A stretch of DNA of 64,000 nucleotides, from positions 3,332,985-3,396,984 of the forward strand of contig BCJX01000001.1 of the NCBI GenBank assembly GCA_001600415.1, in the 5' to 3' direction. This DNA comes from Pascua guehoae (taxonomy: Eukaryota; Basidiomycota; Tremellomycetes; Trichosporonales; Trichosporonaceae). Position 1 is the first letter of the stretch; the number at the start of each line of letters is the position of its first letter. The notes under the pieces were generated by a model. The model did no database searches. It saw nothing but the letters and a program-made list of their open reading frames with translations, and was not told the DNA's origin. The position numbers were made by a program, and so were the translations under genes. Below are positions 1 to 10,300 of this stretch, piece after piece.

Positions 1-339
1 ACGCTGAGGGGTAGGCGGAGGCTTACGGGAGTAGGGGCGAGGCCTGGGGATAGTGTGGAACACGCTCGGGGATAGTCTGTAGACTCTGTGGCCATGAACC
101 GCATCTAACGGCAGACTCGCAAACGGGAGCCTGGTCGTGATGCAGGGTGAGTCCCCGTCCCGGCGCGGCTGACAGCAGGCGAGACGCAGGAGTACTGGAA
201 GGTACGTAGACGCGGCGTGGGATGTCGTGGGGCTCTGTGCTTGTTGTGGTTTGGCGGGATTCAGTGGCTTGGTCGCCGGGGTGGTTGGGAGGCTTGGTCT
301 TTGGGCGCGTTGGCGGTCTGGGTGTCGGGGGTCGTGGTG

Positions 340-478
340 CTCGTGGTTCTGGTGGTGCCCGGCGGTGGTGTCCGTCGGTGGTGCTCGTCGGTGGTTCCCG
401 GCGGTGGTGCCCGTCGGTGGTGTCCGTCGGTGCTCGTCGGTGGTGCCCGTCGTGGTTCTGGCGGTGCTCGTCGATGGT
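340..478. repeat. GGTGG/CGTCGGTG-type minisatellite
   Basis: Imperfect tandem copies of a unit close to cgtcggtggtgcc, 12 to 15 bases long, run through this stretch. They are strongly strand-asymmetric, with G and T on the plus strand. Three overlapping plus frames and one minus frame are open across the array, which is expected from such a repeat and is not evidence for coding. Confidence 0.75.
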
Positions 479-1486
479 CGTCTGCTCGGTGGCCCTCGTG
501 ACTGTGCTCGTCAGTCATGCCCGTCTAGTCGCCAAGTGACGCTCCGGGCTCGCCCGTGATGCTCGCCAGCCCACCCCGCCCGACTCTTCCCTCTGTACCC
601 ACCTTATCCTGCCATTAAGCCAGTCGCGCATATATTGCCCGCGCGCTGCAAGAAGTGGAAATACCCACGCGGTCACTGACAATCACAGCACGAAATACCC
701 CGCGAACCCGGCGCGGGGGAGCGCATCAGCCTCACGTTCCGACAGTTGGTGTGAGTGTGGGCTTGTTAACTTGGAGCGGGGTACTGTAGCGGGTCAGTTG
801 TACCGGTTCCGATGTACTAGCTCAGATGTATGGTCAGTGTTCTCGTCCATCGTTTAGCTGTTATGTTATTTTATCATCAGTCGCGCTTGCTCATTCGAGT
901 GTGTCGACCGGAACGCGTCGTGGGCTCAGAGTCAACAGTGCAATCCTGCACGTGTTGCAGATCTTGTGGAGCCAGCCCAATTCTGGGTTTTGCGCGTTCG
1001 ATAACCCGTACTTTAATCCAGAAAATTAGGCGGTTCTGGCTGTCATCGAGAAGGAGCCGTAAATGTCGTCTAATAATCGGTGGATTCCTTCAGGAACATG
1101 TAGCAAGGAACACAGCTAGAGAACATGTGCAGACTGCCGCCGAGAGCGTGGTGTTATGCCACTTGTATGTACTCTTGGATCTAATGCACTCCATCGTGCA
1201 CGGCCGGGACTCAGGGTAAACAACCCACGCGTGTCAACTGCTGAGCTGCACGCCGAGGCCGTCACGTCGACAGAATTGACAGTGTGCATCATCTACAAAT
1301 TGCTACAGACTATTGTACAGTTATCGATCCCGACTGGGAGGTGTGGTGCGTTCGGATATTTATGCAGGTGTCGTGGGGGCATGGGGGTGGTTGTGTGGCA
1401 TGATAGTAGGGCGCGCCAAGATGCACGCATCGGTTATGGGTTGATGCCACCGGTACTGACGTTGGGAATCGTACAGAGTGTGGGGA

Positions 1487-1607
1487 GCTGGGAGATCGCA
1501 GGAGATCGGAAAGCTGGGAGATCGCAGGAGTTTGGAAAGCTGGGAGATTGCAGGAGTTTGGAAAGCTGGAAAATCCCAGGAGCGTGGAGAGCTGGGAGAT
1601 CGCAGGG
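1487..1607. repeat. 26-bp tandem repeat, four full copies plus a partial
   Basis: Four consecutive 26-base units start at 1487, 1513, 1539 and 1565. Each begins gctgg(g/a)a and ends tggaaa or a close variant, and a fifth partial copy follows to about 1607. Units differ by 1 to 8 substitutions and never in length, so the array grew by exact unit duplication. Confidence 0.9.
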
Positions 1608-1693
1608 ATGCACACGGGTTGTCCCAAGCTCGGCGATACGTGCAGGATTTAATCAACCGCCGAGGTTCGGACAGCGTCCGTGAATATCCCAGT

Positions 1694-2542
1694 CTACTCG
1701 ACCTTCTTCTTGCCCTTTCCACGCCCCGTTCGGGTCTTGCGCACGACCGGTGTCGGGAACGCAAAGAGGGCAATCAGGATGAGGAGGAGGATGACAATGT
1801 TGGCTGACGTTAGCGAAAGTACGAGATGTGGCAAGGGCAGTCTTTGTAGGGGGGCGTGCAGCACTTGCGTGTCACCTGGCGACATTGTGCCAGCTGGCGT
1901 GTCACCCAAGCAGTGTTCAGACTGCAGTGCAGGCATGCAGGTGGCGTGGGGTCGCGTGGGAGGCAGAGCGCAGCGGCATTGCGTGGCTGTTTCGGTGGGT
2001 GACAAAACGTCAAGGGATCGCAAGGGAACGGATGTGGCAAACTGGGTGGCAAATGCCACTCTGAGCCTTGCGTCATAGTTGCCACCCACGACCCATTTTG
2101 CCACCCACTCCCATTGACCCCCATCAAAACCGCTCAACACGTCCCTCGGACTCACCAACGACGCCGCCCGCCAGCTGACTCGACTCACAGATGACAAACT
2201 GGACGCTCGTCCCTAGGAAGCCCGCAAAGGCCTCGAGGGTCGCCCAGACCGTCCCGGCCATGCCGCCAAAGAAGGCATGCGCGACCTGGACAGCGGCCCA
2301 CACGACGTCAGCCGCCGAGGCGAGGAAGTGCTGTTGAATGTCAGTGAGATGAATGGTGACGTGGAGCATGAAGGCATGGGTTCGTGAGAACCGGGTGACC
2401 CGGGAGGGGGGGGGGGGGGTCAACCAGTCCTGTCCACCCTCGCATTGGCAAGGGGTGCTGTTGGTGGGGTGGGTACGGTGCAACGTACCTGAGCAGTAGC
2501 AGTGAGGGACTCGACGAGGACTGGTTCGGTTTCGATCGACAT
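1694..2542 (-). CDS. Small membrane protein with basic C-terminal tail, three exons
   Basis: I do not recognise the family. The gene appears only after splicing: exon 1 2542-2489, exon 2 2330-2189, exon 3 1803-1694. Exon 1 starts at ATG and encodes an acidic leader (MSIETEPVLVESL). Exon 2 encodes 47 residues rich in Ala, Val, Phe and Gly. Exon 3 encodes a clear membrane segment (NIVILLLILIALFAF), then a tail rich in Lys, Arg and Gly ending at TAG. Donors are GTACGT and GTGAGT. Acceptors are preceded by CTGAC and CTAAC branch-type motifs. Phases are 0/0 and 1/1, giving 101 residues. The basic tail after the last membrane segment suggests a cytosolic C terminus (inference). Introns of 158 and 385 bp are long, so an extra small exon cannot be excluded. 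A tail-anchored or two-span ER or mitochondrial protein is possible. Confidence 0.6.
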
Positions 2543-4324
2543 GGTGAATTGTGAAGATGAGAAGTGTAATGTGAGCAATGTGATGTTAAATGCCAACGTG
2601 CAACGTGTCAAGCGTCAGGATGGCGGTGTGGTGTGAGCCGCCGGCTCGCCCAGGTTGCCACTGGCACTGGGGGAGTGTACCCCATGGGCGCAGGTATGAT
2701 GGCATGGGGGAACCATCAGCGCCGCCATGCCCCAGATATGCCGATGTGACTTGGGTATCGGCATTTGCGCTGTGTGTGGGGTTATTTGTGCCAAAGTGCG
2801 CAGGATCGCACAGTGCGTACTGTACAGTGCCCAGATTGGTGTGCGTGTCAACAATCATCATCGAATTTGCCACCCAACTTTTGTCATGCCAGTCAGCGCT
2901 CAGCCTTTGCTGGATTCCTTGTGCGCTGTGGATCCCTCGGGGCGGCGTGGCACCTGAATCACCGAGGCATCCGAGATCGAGATCCCTGGATGTGCCACGT
3001 GAACTTGCTTGTGTCAGCATGCAAGCATGTCTCCATGTCAGCACATGGCGCCCATACGCTCTGTGCCCTCTTGCGCCACAACGGGATCAAAATCGGAAAA
3101 TTGCTCCTGGATTGTCGTACTCACTCTTTGCCTGTACAGCCCTTTGCATGCATGCCCTGTGCCCTGGTCCCTCTTTGTTTTTCTTTCCCTGTCCTTCCCT
3201 CCTGTTCGCCCCTGCGTACAGTATGGGCGTTTGTGGGCGCGCCATGCCATGCGACTGGGGGTTACCACCCTTTTGGAAACCCAGCTAGCATAGCTTTGTC
3301 CTTCCCCTCTGTCGTTGTACGTACGCGCACCCCCACACAGACCAGCCGAGACCACGCATGCAGGGCTGGCTCTTACTCTCCCCTTTCTCCCCTTTCTCTC
3401 CCTTCCCTCTTTTTTTGCTTGTCATCGTTCCTAATCCCCTAATTCGATTTCCATTGCCGTATTTGGTCGTCGACTTTCGTGCCGTGTCTTCGAGTCAAAA
3501 CCTGTTCAACCCAGCACACCCAGCGAACTGTAGCTGCTGGATCCCAGGTTTCCATGCCAGGCTGATGCACCCCACCCCAACCCACTCCAGCTCCAACACT
3601 CCTCTACCGCTCTGGCTCTGACTCTGCTGCAGGTCTGTGGACCAGGTGGCGTCTGGCAGTGGTTTGCGCACGACGCGAATATGGGAGTCTGCAATTCCAA
3701 CCGATCCTGCACCCAAGAGCCGCCGCCGCCCACCACCACTGCTGCTGCACGCACGCGAGGCACACCACCTGGACGGCCTGTACGCTCTGCACTCACTCAA
3801 GCTGCCAACCGACTGCCAACTGCCAACTGCAAACTACCAACTGCGACGACCCACTCCCAAACTAGCATCCACTCCTCCTTCCCCTCCATCTCCATTTCCA
3901 CCCTCTTTCATCGCCATCCTCATCCTCCCCTCCGCCCCCACCGCCATCCGTCTCGCGCTACCCCGCCGCCCTCTCCTCTCCCATTCCATCATCGCGGCGG
4001 ATACGGGTTTCTGCCGCTGCGCCACCGGCTAGACCGACCACAAACAACTTGGCCTTTGTCAACCTCCCGTTCGCCACGCCATCGTCGGTCCCAACTCCAC
4101 TCGGTCCTGCTCGCACTCGACCACCTCGACACTCGCCAGCCCTCACTCGATACTCGACAGCACTCGACACTCCCCACTCTCGGCACCACACCCGACCTGC
4201 AACAATACTTTGCAACAAGCAGTAATTGGCACTTGGCCAGCGTCGCGTCGAAAGCCGCGCCGCCCCACTTGCACCTCGCCTTCCCCCAACCCCTCGGGGT
4301 GCTGCAGCCCTGGCACCGTCTCCT
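2543..4324. other. Divergent intergenic region and long pyrimidine-rich leader
   Basis: This lies between the minus-strand membrane protein gene and the plus-strand Snt1-like gene, so it probably holds both promoters. From about 3370 to 4320 the plus strand is strongly C/T-rich, typical of a fungal promoter or 5' leader. A frame of 232 codons (2590-3288) is open, but it is Cys- and Pro-rich with no domain and no support. The translated frame of the next gene is open upstream to 4226 but contains no ATG before 4325. Confidence 0.6.
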
Positions 4325-7300
4325 ATGACGCCCCAGGGGCGCCAGCCTCCGCCGCACCTACCACTCAAACCCGCAGGCGCGATGGACGGCGGCGCGCGTC
4401 TCCGAGGCGAGCGCGACATTGACGCCGTCCCCGCGCGCGATAGTCGTGACGGACGCGATGGCCGCGACAGCCGCGACGGTCGCGACGGACGCGATGGCCG
4501 AGGCAGCTTCCGCCCCGGTCCTCCAGAGGTGGGTATCCTATACGATGGATGGGATCCGAGTGCTGACATTGTCTTCTCTCATCGTGATGTCTCGCTCGCC
4601 CTTTGCCCACTCCCATCTGTGCATTGCTTAACAACACGTCGCCCACATCGATACCCCCGTCCCGACACTCGTTGCCTCGCGTTTCCTCCACAGCCACGGT
4701 CATGGCCACGTCCAAGAGGGACCTCATTCCGTCCGTCTGGGCCCAACGGCATCGGACGCCCGCGGTCGCCATCCCCACCACCACCGCGCCGTGACTTTGA
4801 TCGCGACCGCGACTGGGGGTTTGATCGTGACCGTGATCGTGACCGAGACCGCGACCGTGACCGAGACCGAGACCGCGAGCTGAATGGACGATGGGGACGC
4901 CGACCCCCACCACCACCGCGCGCGTTTGACCGTGATCGCGAGTGGGATGACCGCGACCGTCGGTTTGGCCCCTCGGACCGGTATCGTAACGACGACCGAC
5001 CGTTCGTACATCCTCTCTACAAAACTGACCACAGAATGACACCGCGCGATCGTGACCGCGAACGAGACCGAGAGCGAGAGCGAGAACGCGACCGCGAACG
5101 CGATCGTGAACGTGATCGCGAACGAGACCGCGAACGAGACCGCGAACGAGACCGCGAACGCGACCGAGAACGAGAGCGAGACCGAGACCGCGACCGCGGC
5201 CGTCTTCCCTCCCCTCGGCGGAGGAGAGACGACCGCGGCCCTGGCCCGGTCGCTGGCCCGGGCCCGTCGACGCTTGCAAACGCCCGCGCATCACCCCCAC
5301 GCTCGCGCGCATCGTCCTCGCCGTCTGACAGCGTGCTCCCAAAGCCCAGCCCATCCCTGGGTGCCAGCGACTTAGAGGAAGGCGAGGTACTGTCACCTGC
5401 CCGCCCTCTGCGCCGAGGACCCCCCGACGGCCGCGACCGCGACCGCGGTCCACGCGACAGGGAGCGCGACCGTGACCGGCGCTGGTCGCCGGGTAGGCAC
5501 GCCCCGCCGCGCGAGTGGGGCCGAGGACGAGACCGCGATGCGCGCGACCCACATCCTGGGTCTCGCCCCCGGTCACCAGCGACACCGCACCTCCGCCCGC
5601 AGCATGACGATGGATGGGCTTCCCGCCGTGCGCGTGCGGGGACCTCACCGCTGAACAAACGCCCCGAGTCCGTCGGACCAGATCGTCCCCGCTCAGAGGC
5701 GGGGCGGCGTTCGCCAGTTCGCCATCGCTCACCGGAGGAGCGCAAGCCAACCTTGAACGAACTGCAGCTCACGACCGGAGAAGACGACGTCGTGCAGGCT
5801 AATGGCGCAGTAGAGGGAAAGCCGGGCACTCCAGCGCGCTCCACCCCAATAGAGAAGCCGCCTGCTTCCTCGGTGCAAGAACCAGCGCCGACCGCGGCAG
5901 TCAAGGCACCTATACCACAAGAGCAAGAACGACAATCACCGCCAACCCAAACTCTGCCGCAAACGGTCAAAGTGGTCGAGACTGGCAAGCCTGCACCAAC
6001 TTCGGAGGTGGAAATGCCTGCAACGGCGGTTGAGTCATTACAGCCGTCTGAGGCCGAGCGACCCACAGCGACCGAGCCGTCAACAGCGGCGGCGGAGCCC
6101 ACCACAGCGCCCGAGACGACAGAGATCACCAAGACGACGGAACCAGCCGAACCAGCAGTACCAAAGGTTGCGGAAGAGGCGTCTCAACCGGTGTCGAACC
6201 CGGACTCGAAATCGTCTGACAAGCCCATGTCTCCCGAGCCTGTCCAAACTACGGTTTCCGAGCCAGTCGAGCCTATGGCTGTTGACGTTGTCGCCCCGGC
6301 GGAGCCAGTCGCTGCTGCATCTGTCGAGGCTGATGCCCAGCCTGCGGTTGTCGCTGAACCCGCTGTCGTCGCGGAACGTGTGACGGGTTCCGCTGAACCG
6401 GCCGAATCTGAACATAAGCCTGCACCTATCTCTGTCGAGGTCGAAATGGCGCCCGCGAAGTCCCCCACTCCGCCGCTAAAGTCGCCGCCTCGAGAGGCCG
6501 AACCTCGGCCGGTCGAAGATGTCACCAAGGCTGTTCCCGACGAGGATGTGCCGATGCAATCGCCCAAGGCAACCGAGCCAGAGCCGGAGCAAGAGGTTGT
6601 GGCTGACGAACCTGCAAAGGAGTCTGCGGCGCCTGAGGCCCCAGCCGATGCCGCCAAGCCATCGGTCCCCCAGGACACTGCTGTGGAAGGCTCGCAGGTC
6701 GAGACGGCCGTTGTCGAGCCCTCGCAACAGGAGCTTTCGGTACCAGCTGTGCAGCCGATTATTGTTGAGCCCCCAGCGGCTGAGCCGGCCAACGTCGCGT
6801 TGCCTGCTGTGCCGTCGCCCATCGACCCATCACATCTGTCGCCTGTGGACATGGTGCTCACACCCATCGACACTCCAGTGGAGCGTCACAGCAAGCCTGC
6901 CTCCCGCCCTCATGCGACTGTCGAGCCACCCTTTGCCGTCCCGTCGGCTGCTGCGCCACCAACGATCGACTCTTCACATCTGTCACCAGTGGACATGGAA
7001 CTCACGCCCATCGACACACCCGTCGAGCGTAAGGCCAAGCCTGTGTCCCACCCTCAGACGTCCACCTCCGCTCGGTCGCCGGCTGAACCATCACCTATCG
7101 ACCCATCGCACCTCTCGCCTGTATCTATGGTCCTCACCCCCATCGACACGCCTGTCGAGCGCCATGGCAAGCTTGAGTCCCGTCCCGCCCCATCCCCCGT
7201 CGCGCCGTTGCCTACTGCGCGGCCGCCCATCGACCCATCGCATCCTTCACCTGTGGATATGGAGCTCACCCCCATTGACACGCCAGTGGATCGCCAGGTC

Positions 7301-10300
7301 AAGCCTGTGCTCCACCCCCTTGCGACCAGCGAGCCGGCGGTCGAGCCTGCCAAGGTTGAACCTGTCCCAGAAGCTAGCGCTGTTGCTCCCGCCGAGGAGC
7401 CTACTCCTGCACCAGAGCCGCCCGCTCCCGCGGAACAAGTTGTCGCGCCTGAGGATGCGCCGGAGTCTGCGCCGACCGAGGAGGCGATGTCTGTTGATGA
7501 GCCGCCTGCATCGACGGTCGAGACTGTTGAGACTGTCGAGTCTACTGTGGCTGAGGCTGTCGCGCCTGTCCCCGTCCTCGAGGTTGAGACCGACACGACC
7601 GAGGCCAAACCCGAGACAATCGATGCCAACGGCGATGTCACGATGACCAGTGCACGCGCCTCACCTGAGCCTCAATTACCTACCGAGCCCAAGGTAGAAG
7701 AACCCGTTGCCGTGCCAATACCGCCTGTTGACGATGACGAGACCGACGAGGACCTTCCTCCGATGGCTGTGCTGTCTCAACCGCCCCGTAAGGTCAAGGC
7801 TCCGCCGGCATTACCGCACATTATCACCGTCGTGCCAATGTCGCCTGCCAAGGTCGTGCCTGCTCTGGTCCAGGAAGACATTCAACCTACCCCATCGGTC
7901 CGTCGCAGCCTGCGTTCCGGAGCGCCGCCTCCTACAGCTGTTGATCGGGAGCCGGCCAGACCGGATCCTGTTGTTGAGAAGACTGTCACCTTTGCTTCAC
8001 CAACTGCCCTTGCCTCTCCTTCACCCAAGACGGCCGTTCCGGCCAGCCCACCAGCGGCTGCTGTACCGTCACCGCGAGAGGACGTGGGGCCGAAGCCAGA
8101 CCGCCGGCGAAGCTCGAGGGCATCAACTGCGACAGAGGTCGACGAGGTGGAGGAGGCTCCGCAGGAGGATGCCGAGCCAACGGAGGAGGACTTGCGCGAG
8201 GAGAGGCTGGTCAATGGGGTACGTGAAGCGCTTCGCAAACCCGCACCGGACCTCAACGTCAAGGAGATTCTGGCGTGGAACCAGGCGGCAGCGCCGACCG
8301 AGAGTTCGCGTGCACCAACGGATGTCGCCAACTTTGAGGTCGATTCCATGATCAAGGAGATTGTTGCCCCGCTTGCGAAGCACGACCAACAAGTCGCCGC
8401 TCGGGTTGCGACCGTCGTTGCCAAAGAGAAGCGCGAGCTCGACGCGACTGTCGAGCGGTTACGAGAAGAGTACCTCGACCTGGACGAGAAGTGGGAGCGC
8501 CACAGAGAGTTCCTCGCCAAGCTCATGGAGAAACGTGGGCCTCCTCCTGCAGATCTGTACGCGGTGCCGGGCAGCATTCTGCCTCCACCTACGCCTGGGC
8601 TGCCAGTTTCGACCCCGATTGTCGACGAGACGTTTCCTACACGCAGCAACCGGCGGCGTGGTGCGGGCGACGCCGTTGCGACCGAAGCCGAGTACCAGGC
8701 CATTCTTGCTGGCCTCGCAGACAGTGCTGCCAAGGACCCGACGCACCGCGCGACAAAGACGGCCGCTGCGATCCCCGACATGATTCTCACCAAGGAGCGG
8801 GACATGGTGTACGACGACGAAAACTACCGCGTTGACGACCCCATTGCGTTCTACAACTTTCATGGTGGCGCCGAGCCTGTTTGGTCTGAAGAGGAGCGCG
8901 AAAAGTTTCTCAAGCGGTACCTGCAGTACCCGAAGCAGTTTGGCCGTGTCGCCGAGGTCTTGCCCAACAAGACGGCCGGGGACTGTGTCCTGTACTACTA
9001 CCGCACAAAGTATGAGAACGACTACAAGACGCTCCTTGCATCACGCCGAGGTGTCAAGGCGCGCCGAAATGTCGCCAAGAAGAAGAGTTCTGCGCTCCTT
9101 GCTGATATCGAACGGACGACCGAGATCACTGGCAAGGGCAAACGCAGCCGCGACAAGGACCGGGCCGAAAAGGCGGACAAGGATAAAGCCGGCAAGGGCG
9201 ACACGACCGACAAGGAGCGTGATGGCGAGCGTTCTGGCGCTGCGACGCCAGTTCCTGGTGGACGAAGGATCCGCGCGCGTGCCGGTTCTGACATGCCGGC
9301 CACGCCTGTCACCGACGCACCCACACGGAAGCGCAAGAGCGACGCTGGAATGGTTGCGGACGGCGACGACGCAAGTGCGACGTCGCGTGCACCCAGCGAG
9401 GCGCCGTCTACCGCGAGCAAGAAGGCGCGCACCTCGGGCAAAGGTTCAAAGAAGCGGCCACGCAAGAGCTCGATCTCAAAGGAGAACAAGGAAGCGAACA
9501 AGGACGTGAACAAGGACGCGGGTGTAAACGCAACCCCAACCGCGCCGACTGCTCCACCCGATGCTGCTGTGACTATCCCGTCTGTCAACGGCACTGTCCC
9601 TGCGGCTCCTGTCGCCAAGGTGTCCTTGGCACCTGCGACAGTGCCGGCGGCTGCTGCACCTGCGCCCGCGCCGTTAATTGACCCAGCAACCAACTTGATC
9701 ATTGACACTGGTCCGCTCCTCCCACCACTCAAGCGCACCAAGCGGCGCAAGATTGCCGAGCCTGTTGAACAAGCCCCAACGGGTACGCCGGACACGCCAT
9801 CTGCCCCTGCTGTCGAGCCCACGCCAGGTATTCCCAAGCCGCGCCGCACGACGACCAACTCGTACTGGTCTGTTGCGGAGAAGCAGAAGTTCCCCGAACT
9901 TGTGCGCGAGCATGGTACCGACTTCCGCGCCATTGCCGACAAGCTCGGCAACACCAAGACGGTCATCCAGGTTCGAAACCATTACAACCAGACTCTTGCA
10001 CAGCTCCGCGAAGCCGGCATTGTCCAGCCTGCGTCCACCGAAGTTGGCGTGCAGAACGTCAAAGTCAACGGCGTGCCACCACCAGCGACTGCTCCGCCAG
10101 ATCTCACAACGTACCCTGCAGACTTTCCACGCCTTCCCGGACCTTACGAGTTTGACAGGGCGCGCCGGCCATCGCATTCTTCGCAGGCCCGCCCGACCCA
10201 CTCACAGCAGCAGCAACAGCCGCAGCAACAGCAGCAGCCGCAGCAACAGCAACAGCACCAGCAGCCGCAGCAACAGCAGCAACCGCCACACCCGCAGGTG

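Larger units (their letters stand above)
1..1693. other. Non-coding, repeat-bearing left end
   Basis: No gene could be supported here. Several short open frames exist, but none has recognisable domains or a consistent exon structure. The stretch carries two minisatellites (listed separately). From about 780 to 1350 it is noticeably more AT-rich than the rest of the window. No telomeric repeat is seen at the left edge, so the edge is an arbitrary window boundary. Confidence 0.6.

Noticed and set aside
217..559. Overlapping frames on both strands near the left edge
   Set aside because: They come from a GGTGG-type minisatellite; the products are pure repeat.
5017..6132. 371-codon minus-strand frame rich in Arg-Ser dipeptides, like an SR splicing protein
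   Set aside because: It is the exact antisense of the Arg-Asp/Arg-Glu tract of the Snt1-like gene; the repeat keeps several frames open. No RRM or other domain is present.
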